Source of the DNA: Haematobia irritans
Lineage: Eukaryota > Arthropoda > Insecta > Diptera > Muscidae
Direction: 5' to 3'
Assembly: GCF_050003625.1 (NCBI RefSeq)
Contig: NC_134398.1
Location: forward strand, 105,644,423 to 105,708,422
Length of the DNA: 64,000 nt
The notes beneath the pieces are model-generated. The model saw only the letters and a list, made by a program, of their open reading frames with translations, searched no databases and was not told the DNA's origin. Position numbers and translations under genes: made by a program. Positions 9,700 to 21,861 of this stretch are shown piece after piece (positions within the stretch are counted from its first letter, which is position 1; every line of letters begins with the position of its first letter).

Positions 9700-9905
9700 A
9701 CTTTAGGTTTCTATGGAAAAATATTTATGTTTATACTCGACTTCACGTTCTTCTTTTGTTAAAGTTTTTGAATTTCTTCGAAAATTTAAAACTTTTGTGC
9801 CAAACACATTTTTTTATACAAAATTTTTCTTTTTGCAATAAAAAAATATAATCTCTAAAAGCAATAAAAAAATATAATATGTTAGAGATGCAATTTTTTG
9901 AGGGT
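9700..9905 (+). repeat. Family C 3' fragment in the opposite orientation
   Basis: TTTATACTCGACTTCACGTT and the following 130 bp match the 3' half of family C (52264-52400). The block ends with ATGTTAGAGATGC and TTTTTTGAGGG, like the family's 3' end. It lies head to head with copy 1, so the locus is rearranged. Confidence 0.6.
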
Positions 9906-11530
9906 TTACGCTTATGGATGTATCACGTGATTTTTATATTCACTGTATCTGTAGCCCCTAAACATATGTTAGAAGAGCTCCAATTAATAATTTCACTGAA
10001 CTTTCTTTAATTTTTTAATATATCACTTTTGAAAATTAAAATATTTTAACAAATTTAAATATTTAAGTTTGCCTCGAAAACGAAATTAGGAAGAACTTAA
10101 GGAAATCGGATTTCTTCTTGAGACTATGAAAATTTATAATTAAATTTAGAATTTAGAAAATCTTTCTAAGAGTTTAGAAAAGGCCTTACATTTCAAAGAA
10201 GAGCATTTAACATTATTACGATGTTGCGGTTTGTTTATTCGTGTGTGCCTACCGTAATGCCTCCCATCTTAGACTTGGCAGGAATTTGTAGAAGGGAAAA
10301 TTATTGAGTTCTATTTAAAAATTATGTCTGTTCGTTGACATTCAAAAAGCGAGTACGTTATTTGTCCATCTGCCCGAATTCGATGACAGAAATCCTTCAA
10401 AACATTGCAACTCCTCATCCACTGCGTTAATATTTCACTATACAACTGTAGGCCTGATGTAGATAAACGATTGGGTGTATATGCCCACATCGCTAATGGT
10501 TAATGACTAGAAAAAATCAACGAACACAAGATCAGAGTGTCTGTTGTCAACCATCTGGAGTGCGGGAAATACACTATAAATTATATTGAAAGGTGTAATG
10601 TAAATGAAGCTTTGTTATTAATGTGGATTTCAATTATCGCTAGGAGTCATATATTATATACCTTAATCGATTATTTATTGACTCAACATGCGTATTATAC
10701 CATAGCATGCACATGGCCAAGTTGAGGAGGAAATATAAAATTCTGTTATTGCAGTTCATGATAGATCAGTGGGTGAAATTTTCGTTATTCAGCTCCTTAT
10801 CTCAACCCCAAAAAGTTCCAAAAACAGGGAATTTAGATTAAAAGCGTCAACAATGCTTGCAATTTGCGTCATGTTTTACATTCATCAACACTGTCAGTTA
10901 ACATGTCAAACAACAGTGGAATACATGTGTAATTGATGAACGACTCACACACATTCACACAATACACATACATAAGTCGAGGAATAATGACTTCAATCTA
11001 AACGGAAGTCAACAGGTTGTTTAGGCGTATGAGCAATTTAAATAAAACTCACCTCATATCAAATGAACATCTTTCGGCTGCGTGACTTCGTTGAAACATT
11101 GGCAACATGTTGCGCAGCATGAAAACACATTCGCTATGTTTCGGCCTTTAACATATTTTCCATGTCGCCTTCTCGTGCTATGGAACATTCACGCTATCAA
11201 GTATGCGGTCAAACTCACGAAATGAAACGAAGTAACTCCCCGTTGCTTTATTGGCTTACCGTATCATATTCTTGTTTTCTGAGCAGAGATGTTTCATTTG
11301 AAATTTGTAAATGAAATAATTTCTCTGTATTTAATTGGGAAATTAAATGAACTATAAATATTTTATATTCTTTTAAATCGTTATTAAAATGTTTTGTAGC
11401 CTATTCATCAATATGCACCATTTATATACGATGTTTTCAGGAGTTTTTTTCTCAGTCGTGGCTTTTGATTTGTATCTCAATTATATTTCACTGAGTTAAA
11501 AAAATTGTTAGATTTGTAATTCGTTATTTC
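9906..11530. other. AT-rich stretch without recognised genes
   Basis: No ORF here has a recognisable domain. The longest is about 62 codons. From 10890 to 11230 the base composition is less AT-rich, with CACACA-type sequence and TTGGCAACATGTTGC-like symmetric words. Nothing here matches the other repeats of the window, so it may be partly unique DNA. Confidence 0.4.
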
Positions 11531-11535
11531 GTGGT

Positions 11536-11612
11536 AATTAGACTATTCTCTCCATTGTGATACCACAGTGGTGGACTTTTCTCTTATCACTGAGCGCTAC
11601 CCGCTTGCACAT
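11536..11612 (-). mobile_element. SINE fragment
   Basis: The sequence AGACTATTCTCTCCATTGTG and the following ACCACAGTGGTGGACTTTTC match the tail and body of the SINE at 3236-3583. Neither the tRNA head nor the CCTAA tail is present. Confidence 0.7.
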
Positions 11613-11883
11613 GCCAAAAACAGTTTTTTCGTCCCAATAGTTTTTTTTTTTTTATAAAATGTTTGCGCAAATAATTATTAGTTTTTTTGTTTGTAGTTAC
11701 TGAAGTAAAAAAAATGGAAAAAATGAATGATTTGGAGTTTCTAAATAATGTTTTTTTTTCTACATAATGAATCAATATCCTAATTCCGTCAATATTCATC
11801 ATAAAAAAGTTCAACTGTACATCGCAACTTTGAACACTCTGTTCCGACTATGACGCGTATCACTAAAGCTCATGTTTGGCTAT

Positions 11884-12666
11884 ACCCAACTATAATTTCG
11901 AACGTTTCGAACGTTCGTTGTTTCGAAGTAATAACGAATATTTTTTGGTGTTCCGCCATGTTTTTTTTTTTTTTTTTTTTGACAAAGAAAGAGATTAAAA
12001 AGTCATTTCAGTTTAAGAAATTGTTAAGTGCGGGTGAAGTGTTTTAGCGAATCTAAAAGAGGTAAGTAATTTATTTATATATCTTTTAAAAAACTACCAA
12101 TTTTCTTTCTTGTTTAGTTTGCAGATGTATCCAGGAATATGTTACTCATTGATTATAGTCCTTTTCAATGACATAGCCACGACCGGCTTAATAAAAAAGT
12201 CAATGCAGTGCCTTAAATAACTTTAAATATATATTCCTAAATGTAAATATTTTAAGTATTTTGTTCGCAAGACTAATATCTATATTATTTTGTATTATAT
12301 ATATTAATACTATATTGTGTTGTTATAAAATAAAAACAAACTTGAAATTTTTCTTTTACTACGCAACTTATAATGGAACAAGATGGGAATAAAACAGTAC
12401 AGAAAACATTCGAAATCGAAATGCTATCGAACTCGAAAACGAATTCGAAATAGATTCGTTAACGATCAATTATAGATATCGCGAAACCTTCTTTAGCGAA
12501 TCACTAGCAAGCCTTCGAAAACGAAGAGTTTGCTGGCAGTAAGAGCACGAAAGATGAACGTTTTTCGAACCATTCTCGATATCGTTTTCGATAGTTTTCT
12601 TCGAGAAAAAAAACGAGAATATTTCTATATCGAATATGATAACGAACGTTGTGGTCAGGTGGGTAC
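11884..12666. mobile_element. Possible 0.78-kb DNA element with TACCCA ends and TTCGAA-rich subterminal regions
   Basis: The left end begins TACCCAACTATAATTTCG and the right end, reverse complemented, begins TACCCACCTGACCACAACG. Both continue with ACGTTCG or CGTTCGTT and repeated TTCGAA/TTCGAAAACGA words (11893-11935 and 12405-12640). Only the first six bases are strictly inverted, so this is tentative. A CTA occurs on both flanks. A predicted small intron lies inside. Confidence 0.4.
12062..12220 (+). other. Predicted 56-bp intron followed by a 31-codon ORF
   Basis: AGAG|GTAAGT at 12061-12067 is a near-perfect donor, and a pyrimidine-rich stretch with TTGTTTAG ends at 12117. This gives a 56-bp intron, a common size in flies. 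A 31-codon ORF starts 8 bases later at 12125 (MYPGICYSLIIVLFND...) and ends at 12220. An AATAAA is at about 12328. No domain is recognised. It may be a remnant of a transposase gene or a non-coding transcript. Confidence 0.3.
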
Positions 12667-12822
12667 TAATAATATAGCTTTTAGCCTGAAAATAATAATT
12701 CCCATCTCTGACAAAGTATCTTGAATTTCTTGTTGCATACTGTTTTGGTTTGGAAACAATTTCAAATGTTTTGTTTTTCTTAACGTTAAAAAAGGAACAG
12801 CTAACAACAAACTTCCATAAAC

Positions 12823-13183
12823 ATCATAGATAACCTAACTAATAGATGGCCCGTCGCTCTCCGACAAGAAAATGTTGAAGAAGCCCAAATGAATTTTAGT
12901 TTTGTGTTTTTCGTAAAGAGAAAATTTGTCCAAAATTAAATTTTGTTTTTTCGCGGTTTTGGTCGCAATTTTTTGTTCAAATATGAACTTTTGAATATTT
13001 AATTTGATTATAAATCATCTAGTATATCAAAATTCAAATTGTGGATAAAATAGGAAAATTTTAAAAACAAATCTAATAGAGAATTTGTAATTCCCCCTAT
13101 TTTCTTCGTTTATTCCTCATTTTGGGAACTGTCAGACTGTGTTTGACACCGATGGGTCATCTATTAGTTAGGTTATCTATGAT
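12823..13183. mobile_element. 361-bp MITE with AAAC target duplication
   Basis: The ends ATCATAGATAACCTAACTAA (12823) and its complement (ending 13183) are inverted for about 26 bp, with partial matching further in. AAAC is present directly outside both ends (12819-12822 and 13184-13187). The interior is AT-rich with no ORF. Confidence 0.8.
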
Positions 13184-13308
13184 AAACATAGCTAGTGCAT
13201 GTATCTGTGTGAGTTGGAGTATCGCTGTCAGGGTATTCGTTATATGTTCATGTTGCTGGTGTTGTAGGTGTTGGCGGTTAGTTGTTGGCAAACGATGGTC
13301 CCAGTTTG

Positions 13309-13520
13309 TATATAAGGCACCTGCTGTCAATGAATGATACCAAGTTAACAACTCAATTTCCAAGTGTTTACATCAACCTACCAGTATAAAAATTCGAAAC
13401 AATTGCACGTAAACGCCACACTTTTTTGGAGTTTTAACAAAATATTTAGTGATAGTTACCGTTTCTGGCGAGTTGGAAATATTTGTTTGGATAAATATCT
13501 ACAAGAAGTTCAGAAAAGGT
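13309..13520 (+). promoter_or_regulatory. Candidate core promoter and first exon of an unknown gene
   Basis: TATATAAG at 13309-13316 is followed about 30 bp later by a region suitable for transcription start (13339-13352, ending ACTCAATT). No other family in this window covers 13188-13645. A donor AAAAG|GTAAGA lies at 13514-13524, so a first exon of about 170-180 nt is possible. No ATG-initiated ORF of note is in that exon, so it would be leader. No downstream exon was found before the next repeat at 13646. Low to moderate confidence. Confidence 0.35.
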
Positions 13521-13645
13521 AAGATGGTAATTTTAATTAAGTTTAGGGTACTCATCTTCGAAATTTGTGTCATATCGTTAAAGTATCGTGCCTTTGAAGA
13601 AAGGCAAAATTACTTTAATATAAGAAAACATAATCGTTAAGTTTA

Positions 13646-14646
13646 CACTGAAAAAAAATATTAACCTAATATGGAAGATTATGCAACTTAAATTTTAGAA
13701 CTCAAAATTTACGCAATGCTAAGGACAAAATTATTTAAAACAATGACATTTTAATTAAAAGAAAGTTTATAAACCTTGCTTCAAAATTTTTTTTTTCATT
13801 AAATTTAGGACACAAATCTTGAAATTTTGCGTCTCTCTGCTGATGTTGTAGATCTTTGAAGAAAGTCAAATTTTCCTTAAAATCAATAAAAACATTTTTA
13901 ATTTAAAGAATCGTCTTCAACTCAACTGACATATTGAATTTTTAAATTTAAGATAAAAACGCTTCAAATATAGGCTAAGACTTATTTTAAGGATTTGCAT
14001 CTTTAGTTTAAAGTTTTTTTAGCATTAAGAAAACTGTTTTTACTTTGAAGTACCTGGCATAATTTGGATTTTGAAATTGGAATTAGTTTGTATATGGTTA
14101 GGTTAGGTATCAGGCTCACTTAGACTATTCAGTCCATTGTGATACCACATTGGTGAACTTCTCTCTTATCACTGAGTGCTACCCGATTCCATGTTAAGCT
14201 CAATGACAAGGGACCTCCTTTTTATAGCCGAGTCCGAACGGCGTTCCACATTGCAGTGAAACCACTTAGAGAAGCTTTGAAACCCTCAGAAATGTCACCA
14301 GCATTACTGAGGTGGGATAATCCATCGCTGAAAAACTTTTTGGTGTTCGGTCGAAGCAGGAATCGAACACACGACCTTGTGTATGCAAGGCGGCCATGCT
14401 AACCATTGCACCACGGTGGCTCCCTTTGTTTGTACATAAATACCCTTATTAATATATCGCAAAAAGAAAATCAAAAACTCGATGAATGAGATCTGTATCC
14501 AATTTTATTTTTATTGATCCTAGGTTTAAAGCCAGGGAGGCCCGTAAAAATGTCTTTATTTTAAAGAAACCGCATCTTTGGATCGGAATCAATACCAAAC
14601 TCCTTAAGGAAGTTCAAAATCTTTCCAAGTAAACTTTTTTTGAGTG
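13646..14646. mobile_element. Family E MITE, copy 1, carrying a SINE
   Basis: The left end is CACTGAAAAAAAATATT after TA (13644-13645), and the right end is ...TTTTTTTGAGTG before TA (14647-14648). The inner part around 13945-14065 matches 59207-59320. A SINE (14096-14424) is inserted. The TA duplication and short ends suggest a Tc1/mariner-type MITE. No ORF. Confidence 0.6.
14096..14424 (-). mobile_element. tRNA-derived SINE with LINE A tail, copy 2
   Basis: It has the same organisation as the copy at 3236-3583: the tRNA-like head ends at 14424, the tail begins at 14096 with GGTTAGGTTAGG. Relative to copy 1 it lacks about 16 nt of the tail (the GTGGCAGCCCGATGT segment). Direct repeats GTTTGTATAT (14086-14095) and GTTTGTACAT (14428-14437) fit a target duplication with one mismatch. 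Confidence 0.92.
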
Positions 14647-14648
14647 TA

Positions 14649-15398
14649 TTGAGAATTTGTTTTTTTTTTTTTGGGGGGGTAAAGAAAAAATTTTAAAATT
14701 AGGTTTGTTTTGCAAAAGAGTAGCGTCGATATTTATGTCGTATACTTTTATATACCTTTAGATTTTATATCTCGATAATTTAGAAGTTCATATTGCATCT
14801 GATTTGGTTTAATTAGAATGATTACCTTCAACAGTTGGTCTAAAATTGCATCGATTTATTTATATTTGTGTGTTCTCAAAGAGTTTTGTTTGTCCGAAAT
14901 ATCTTCCAGAGAAAAGGAGACTCTTCTTGCAGTGAATATACTAAATACACCCACGAACGAAATTTTAGACAAACGAAAACTCCCTTGTTATAAATTATTT
15001 TCTTATAATATAAGCTTGCATTTATGAGAAGTGTTGAAAGAATTGTCTATAATTTATTTATTTTGTTTTTAAAGAAAAAGCTTTAGCGTGAAAAGAAAAT
15101 AATTGTCTAAAATTTCGTTCGTCAGAAAAGAAAACTCTTTGACTCATTCAGTGTATATAACAAAATGTTTTATATTAATTTGTTCAATGTACGTTACATT
15201 ATATGTGTGATAAAACTAAATAACTCGTATTTCCCATGGCCATAGCAAAACATTGATAGTTATGAATTTCTATCATATTAATGGAAAATGGACAATTTTT
15301 TAGACCGATCCACCTACTGCCACGCACACTTGCTTATGAAAGGTTTGACTCAACTTACCAGTTTTACGAAATTAAATGCATCGATATTTTGAAATATG
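14649..15398. other. AT-rich stretch without recognised genes
   Basis: Contains a T/G homopolymer stretch at 14659-14682 and short AT-rich ORFs without domains. No repeat ends were recognised. Confidence 0.4.
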
Positions 15399-15545
15399 GT
15401 GTGCAGCCATCGTGGTACAATGGTCTTCAGTCCCGCCTCGCATACAAAGGGTTATGGGTCCAATCCCAGCTTCGAACGAACGCCAAAAAGTTTCTTCTGG
15501 TGACATTTGTTAGTGTGTCAAAGTTTCTTTAAACTAGTAATGTGG
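15399..15545 (+). mobile_element. Diverged SINE fragment, copy 3
   Basis: GCCATCGTGGTACAATGGTC, then CGCATACAAAGGGTTATGGG and GTCCAATCCCAGCTTCGAACG follow the tRNA-like head of the SINE, including A and B box regions. CGCCAAAAAGTTTCTTCTGG and a degenerate body follow. It is truncated before the tail. The divergence suggests an older insertion. Confidence 0.65.
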
Positions 15546-17225
15546 GAAACTGTTCAAAATCATGATCACATCTGATGCACACTGATCTCCAATTTGATCA
15601 CTACCTTTGAGTGGAGGAGTCAAGTAATTCACACTTTTTAATCTTTATGCATATTAGTGAATAAATAAGACAGGGACTTTGGTTATTTCTAACACACTCG
15701 AATACCACTTAAAAAAACATATAAGAAAGTTTGGCGAAACACCACACCTTCTTGTTGTATATTGGAATCGGAAGAAGAAGGAATAGTTCAAGTTAATCAG
15801 ACGGAGACAAGCTATAGAAGTTATCTAATGTAAAGATGATAATTTATTATTCTTTTACAGAATATATCCCTATATATTATTACAGAATATATCCCTATAA
15901 GAAAGAATTTTCTTTTATTCATACGTATGCTTAAAAACAACGTTTTCTTATAAGTAATTATTCCCTATAAGAAAGAAAATGTAGATAAGAATAAAAGTTG
16001 TGTTTTTTTTCTTTCTTTCTTATATCGGTTATCTACTATACATAAAAATTTCTGCATTTGGGCCCGCAACACAAACTGTAATTGTAGTGGGGTACCTTCT
16101 TTAGGACGTATAAGCCGACAAATTTGTGTTTCCCAGGAAGACGACATCACGACGATGTATAGAATACAATCCGTTCCAAGTTAGATAGTTCTACTCCAGA
16201 TAATATGGGGCCCACGTTAAATCTAGTAACGAAAAAATATGCTTCTTATCACACATTCTTCTTACATAACCAAAACGTATTTACAATCCTTTTCAAGTTT
16301 TACTAAAAGTTTATAACTTTAAAATTGTTTTCTTGCGAGCACAATTAATCTAAAGCACTTTACTAACCTGTGAATTCAAGAAAAAATTGAATAAGAAAGA
16401 GTTGCCACTTCCGCGGCATGAAACATGAAATTTTGCATGAAACATGAAATTTTGTTCATTAGACCCATAGTGCAATATTACGAAAGCTGGTTTATCCTAC
16501 TATTAAACTACTAAACTAAACTACTATACTGAACGAAAGTGTTAAGATTAAGTTTTTAGAACCTGACGTGCTTTTTCATGTATTATTTTATTAATCACTG
16601 CTTTAATTTGAAATTTGAATCGAAAATTTCAATGCGATGGCTAAGACAAATTTCCTAATTTTGCCAATGAGCTGTAGTAATGGTTATATTGTCCGGAAGG
16701 AAGTCTATGTTTTTGGGGCTTAAGTCTTTTGATCCACTGAGATTATGGCTTGTACAAATCACGGTAATATATCACGAAGCTAAAACTTCCTTTAAAAAAA
16801 TCGGATAGTCATTATAAATTATTTTGCATTTTCATTCTTTAAATATATGTTGATAATTATAGAATTGATGAAATAAGACAATGCAATCGCTTATGATTAT
16901 TTATATTTTTAATTTAATTTTAGACCTAGGTGATTGTATCGATCTTTTGGAAATATTGATAGAAATCGTATAAGTTTTGCGATTTTCGCCCTATATATGA
17001 CTCCTTGTAACCGAAATTTTTTATTAACATAAGTGTTAAAAAATTGGAGATCCAATGTAAGCACAATATTCATTCAAAATACGTCCCTATAACGCTATGT
17101 TATAGGGACGTGTCCCAAATATTGTACAGTAGGTAACATATTTAACCACATTCCATATAAAAAAAACGCATTTAAAAAAATTATATCAAAACACCATGGT
17201 TTTTGATGGTTTTGGTAAAAAAAAA
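15546..17225. other. AT-rich stretch with small repeats and one strong hairpin
   Basis: There are no recognisable genes. Small direct repeats are present: ACAGAATATATCCCTATA twice at 15858-15900 and CATGAAACATGAAATTTTG twice at 16418-16455. A 13-bp perfect inverted repeat lies at 17081-17111. Confidence 0.5.
17081..17111. repeat. Perfect 13-bp inverted repeat
   Basis: ACGTCCCTATAAC at 17081-17093 is followed by the 5-nt loop GCTAT and the exact complement GTTATAGGGACGT at 17099-17111. It would form a stable hairpin, but no T-run follows and no gene is adjacent. Confidence 0.7.
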
Positions 17226-18685
17226 AACAAGTAAGGAAAGTCAAAAGTCGGACGGGGCCGACTATACTATACCCTGCTCCACTTTGTAGATCTAAATTTT
17301 CGATACCATATCATATCCGTCAAATGTTTGTCTCAAATACAAACATTTAAATATCACTCGATCTGGACAAAATTTGATAGACTTCTACAAAATCTATAGA
17401 CTCAAAATTTAAGTCGGCTAATGCACTAGGGTGGAACACAATGTTAGTAAAAAATATGGGAAACATTTAAATCTGAAGCAATTTTAAGGAAACTTCGCAA
17501 AAGTTTATTTATGATTTATCGCTCGATATATATGTATTAGAAGTTTAGGAAAATTAGAGTCATTTTTACAACTTTTCGACTAAGCAGTTGTGATTTTACA
17601 AGGAAATGTTGGTATTTTTACCATTTTTGTCGAAGCAGAAAAACATATATATGGGAGCTATATCTAAATCTGAACCGATTTCAACCAAATTTGGCACGCA
17701 TAGTTACAATGCTAATTCTACTCCCTGTGCAAATTTTCAACTAAATCGGAGTTAAAAATTGGCCTCTGTGATCATATGAGTGTAAATCGGGCGAAAGCTA
17801 TATATGGGAGATATATCTAAATCTGAACCGATTTCAACCAAATTTGGCACGCATAGCTATAATGCTAATTCTACTCCCTGTGCAAAATTTCAACTAAATC
17901 GGAGCAAAAAATTGGCCTCTGTGGTCGTATGAGTGTAAATCGGGCGAAAGCTATAAATGGGAACTATATCTAAATCTGAATCGGGCGAACGACATATAAG
18001 GGAGCTACATCTAAATCTGAACCGATTTCAATAAAATTTGGCACACTTGACCACACTACTAATTGTACTCCTAGTGCAAAATTTCAACCAAAGTGGGGTA
18101 AAACTCTGGTTTCTGGGACCATTAGTCCATATCGGGCGAAAGATGTATATGGGAGCTATATCTAAATCTGAACCGATTTCAATAAAATTTGGCACACTTG
18201 ACTATAGTACTAGTTGCTCTTCTTGTGCAATGTGCGTTCTGTGGGGCATATAGGGTTCATCTCTGTTCACTCAGTTTAAGTCCGATTATAACAAAATTTA
18301 GAATTTTGTTCAAATTGCATTGATGGCCAGATATCTGGCCATCATTTCACAAACGTGAAATGAAACATTTTCATTGTTTCTTTTCTATGTTATTTTAAGG
18401 AAAGGTGACTATATGAATTGATCATTACGGCCATTCTCTCGGGGTTTTGTAATTATTGAATTACTAGCTGGAGCCGGTTCACTGGCTGGCTCCAAATTTG
18501 TCTTTAATTTTGAACTGGCTCTGGAGGAAAACTAAATCATTGTATTAAGTTATGTTTAATACATTTATCATCTATAATGCGCATTCGAAACTGTTGCTGT
18601 ACGAAGTACATAAGTGTACCACTACTAGACTATCGATACTGATTTTATATACTCTGTGCCACACTGTCGAACAGGGTATTATGTT
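17226..18685 (+). mobile_element. Family D repeat, copy 1 (DINE/Helentron-like)
   Basis: It starts AACAAGTAAGGAAAGTC and GGGGCCGACTATACTATACCCTG. Core units containing ATATGGGAGCTATATCTAAATCTGAAC follow at about 17649, 17803 and 17957 (period 154 bp), with further units to 18220. A degraded terminal hairpin, ATACTCTGTGCCACACTG... CAGGGTATT, is at 18649-18681. The part 18290-18640 is unlike other copies. No ORF. Confidence 0.65.
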
Positions 18686-18700
18686 TGCAACCACCACAAC

Positions 18701-19190
18701 CTCAAAAAAATCGCTTCTGTAACATATACCCCAAACACATTTTGTTTCAAGCATATATATTTTCAGGATTGGTCCAAACAAAATATTGTTTGTATTGTTA
18801 ATACATATTATGTTTCACCTTAGGGCATACACTGGTAGAAAAAAAGTTTTAATGAAATTGTCTTTGTTTGGATATATTTTTAAGGCGCCAAAAGGTTAAG
18901 GTTACTTCCATTATTTAACTTGCAGCATACTCTCTAGGTCCCTCTTTCTATACAAATATATGTTTATAGGCTATTTCTAAATTAATATATGTTTGCATCT
19001 AAGCATTTTATATTTACAAACATTTTATGTCCCAAACATAATATGTTCTAACATATTAACATATATGTTCCAAACATGTTATGCTAGTTTATGAACTTTA
19101 CATGCTGGCACTTAAAAATATTGTGTTAAAAATTTTGAGTTCCAAACATATAATTTTTACATCCAAAAATATGAAAAACAGTCTTTTTCG
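18701..19190 (-). mobile_element. Short, internally deleted family C copy
   Basis: CTCAAAAAAATCGCTTCTGTAAC at 18701 is the complement of the family C 3' end, and 18955-19190 is the complement of its 5' end (AACATATAT..., ATGTTCTAACATATTAAC, ATGAAAAACAG). The 2-3 kb in between is missing, apart from unrelated sequence around 18823-18930. Confidence 0.6.
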
Positions 19191-19504
19191 TCCATGCAGA
19201 AGGAGACGAGATAGACACATGGTACCTTTGGCAATAATGCTCAGGGCCGACATTTGAGTCAATCTAGCCATGATTTTTACCCTGATTTGCTATAAATTTT
19301 ACAGAAGCAGTGAAACTGGTAGTTTGTCAAATGTGGTTGTAATATGTTTTTCCGATTTGGGCAAAAATTGCCAGTCGAAAACTTGTAAAAATTACTCAAA
19401 TTTTCCTATACCTATAATATATATCTATGGACATACAAATCATAAATGCAGTTTTGTAAAGTTGCCTCATAATTACTTAAGATTTAAATATTTCTTTTTA
19501 AATA
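19191..19504. other. Spacer with a possible family D-like fragment
   Basis: No gene is seen. The piece TTTTCCTATACCTATAATAT with AAATCATAAATGCAG (19402-19452) resembles sequence near 17520-17580 and 42050-42110 of family D copies, so this is probably a decayed repeat. Confidence 0.35.
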
Positions 19505-19640
19505 TATAAACATACCATACCATATTAGTTTATGGACATTATATGCTTGCACTTAAAAATAATGTGCCAAAAATTTTAGTTCCAACATATAATTGTTACA
19601 CCCAAACATGTGAAAAATAGTTTTTTTTGTCCGTGTACCT
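19505..19640 (-). repeat. Family C 5' end fragment
   Basis: TTAGTTTATGGACATTATATGCTTGCACTTAAAAATAATGTG, quoted here only by its start TTAGTTTATGGACATTATAT, matches the complement of the family C 5' end region at 61740-61830. It is truncated on both sides. Confidence 0.55.
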
Positions 19641-20029
19641 GCAAACGAGTAGAACATTTAAGAAATTCCGAACTATTTTGTGGCAAAGAAGAATTCAGTA
19701 AATCTTTATGCTTCATTTGTGTAAATTTTTCTTTTTTAGTTAATTTAACTAGCGTACAGAAAAAAATTATTAAAGTGAAGTGGGGAAATTTTAACTGAAA
19801 TGTAATAATGTATATGGACTCAAATAATGTTAAACTGGATTTAGTCCATTGGGGTGTTCATTGTTTTTCTGTGTGTTTCATACAAAAAATGATTTAGAAA
19901 TGCCGTCCCGTTGTAATTACACATCTTCTGTTCAGAACTTAAAAAGAAATAGATCTGCAAAAAATTGTATTTGTCATAAGGATCCTGAGCTATAGTTATT
20001 AATCGATTTGGAGCAGTGGAAGGTATTGT

Positions 20030-21861
20030 TCACTGCTAAAACAATATGTTTTTCATATGTTCCGATATAAACAAAATGTGTTCCGTGCAGAATTTTTAAA
20101 CACAATGTATTTAAGCAAAAATGTAATGTTCCTAAACTAGCATTAAATGTTTTGTTTGTTTGGGACATGAATGTTTCACAAGAATAATATGTGTGATTGT
20201 AAACATATATAAATTTACAAATATATGTTGTGAGAGTATAGAGAAAGAAATAGAGATCAACATAACACAGCGAGAGAATAGGAAAACCGTCTTATGAATT
20301 CATTTGTTTTGGCTATGCGCTTGGCATGTTAATTAGGCTTCGCCAAAATTTTGATATGTTTTGTCTAAATATTATTTAATTTGAATATTGCAATCAGTAT
20401 TCGGAGTAAAAAGAATAGACATTTGGAACCAAGAGAATAGACATTAAAAAAACTGCATAAGTTTTTGGCTTGAGAGCAGCATTTTATGTATATGTGGGCA
20501 TGTTTTGTCATTTTAGCATTATGGACACAATTTTTTCGTGGATCGTCAAAAGAAATCGTAACGTACGACGAGTAAATCAAAATATTCAGACAAAGGAAAT
20601 TAAAAAAAAAATAAAATATATAAAAATTACAAAGCGATCTTCATAAAAAATAACGAAAGGGCACTATACTCTTTTTAGAGTTGAGACAGAAAATTGAAAA
20701 AAAGGGGAAACAGTAAAATGTATAAAAACAAAGTTTAGTTCCTTTTTATTAATAAATAATCCAAGATTAGTTAGGTTAGGTTAAGTTAGGTTAGCGGCAA
20801 AACTCGAATCTTAAAAAGCAGAATAACACAATAATTTTTTGGCATATTGTATTATAACTCGGTGGGGAATAATCCAAAGCAACAATTGAAAAAGTTTATT
20901 TTCTTAAAAATGAATTATTAAAGAAAAGTAAACGTGAAAACATGGCCATTTTAGAGCGATAATGCAAACTTAATACCGGTATTAAAGGTAGAAATGAAAT
21001 TAAGTACAAAATTATCCGTTAATAAAAATGCATAATTATTTGTATTTCTAAATACGATAAATTTTAAATGCATTTAAAATGGTGTTAAATGCTATTAAAA
21101 AATAGTTCACGCCTAAATAAATTTATGTGTATATTGTATTATTTATTTATACTCGAATTCACGTTCTTCTCTTCTTAGAGTTTTTGAATTTCACCGAAAA
21201 TGTCAAACTTTTATACGAAAAACATTTTTTTTGTTACAAAATTGTTATTTTTGCCAAAAAAAAAATCCAAAAGCTCATTCCATTTCGTTCATATCAAGCA
21301 CTATTCTTTTCTGACTGTAAATCTTGTAAAGTTTCATTGTAAAAATTTAATATAGTACTCGTAATAACATATGTTATGTAATGTCGAACATCTTTTCGGA
21401 ATTTTTGGGATATATGTAAAAATAAATGTAACAAAAATTGGTGTTCGGTCGTAGAAGGGATTGAACCCTTTGAATGCAAGGCAGACATGTTAACCATTGC
21501 TCCACGTAGCCAACAAATATATGTTTCTGTTAAATAATGTTTTGTTTGCATAGGCTCGTGGACGCCTCAAACTATACTATATAAATATAAATTTATAACG
21601 ATAATTGTCTATTGATGACAATAACAGCTACGTAGCCCAGTGGATAGTGTGATATAAAATTTAATAATTTATTCAACATTGTTTGTATTACAGAAAAAGG
21701 TGATAAGAACTAAAAAATCTCGTGGAAGTGAGAAAGATGTGAGGGAATATGCAATTAGGCAGAAATATTTTTTGGGCACAATCTTCTTTGCGAGAAAAAT
21801 CTTCCAAGCATACTATATTTTTGGTCTCAAAATGCTTCCAAACATATAATATGTTCACATT
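20030..21861 (+). mobile_element. Family C repeat, copy 2
   Basis: It starts with ACAATATGTTTTTCATATG (20040) and shows the usual order: GAGAG block (20240-20275), GAATATT..GTATTCGGAGTAAA (20380-20410), the TTTATGTATATGTGGGCATG segment (20480-20500), the block with AAAACTCGAA, the TTTATACTCGAATTCACG segment (21150), tRNA module 1 reversed (21447-21515), and the start of module 2 (21628-21648). A cluster of TTAGG-like words sits at 20771-20798. The 3' end is lost at a junction with LINE A at 21862. Confidence 0.75.
21447..21515 (-). repeat. tRNA-derived module 1 in family C copy 2
   Basis: The complement reads GGCTACGTGGAGCAATGGTTAAC with an A box and GGGTTCAATCCC with a B box. It lacks about 10 bases of the middle region relative to the copy at 8475. 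Confidence 0.65.

Noticed and set aside
13122..13337. 71-codon frame with a Cys-rich centre
   Set aside because: It starts within the MITE and crosses its border; Cys codons come from a TGTTG-rich stretch.
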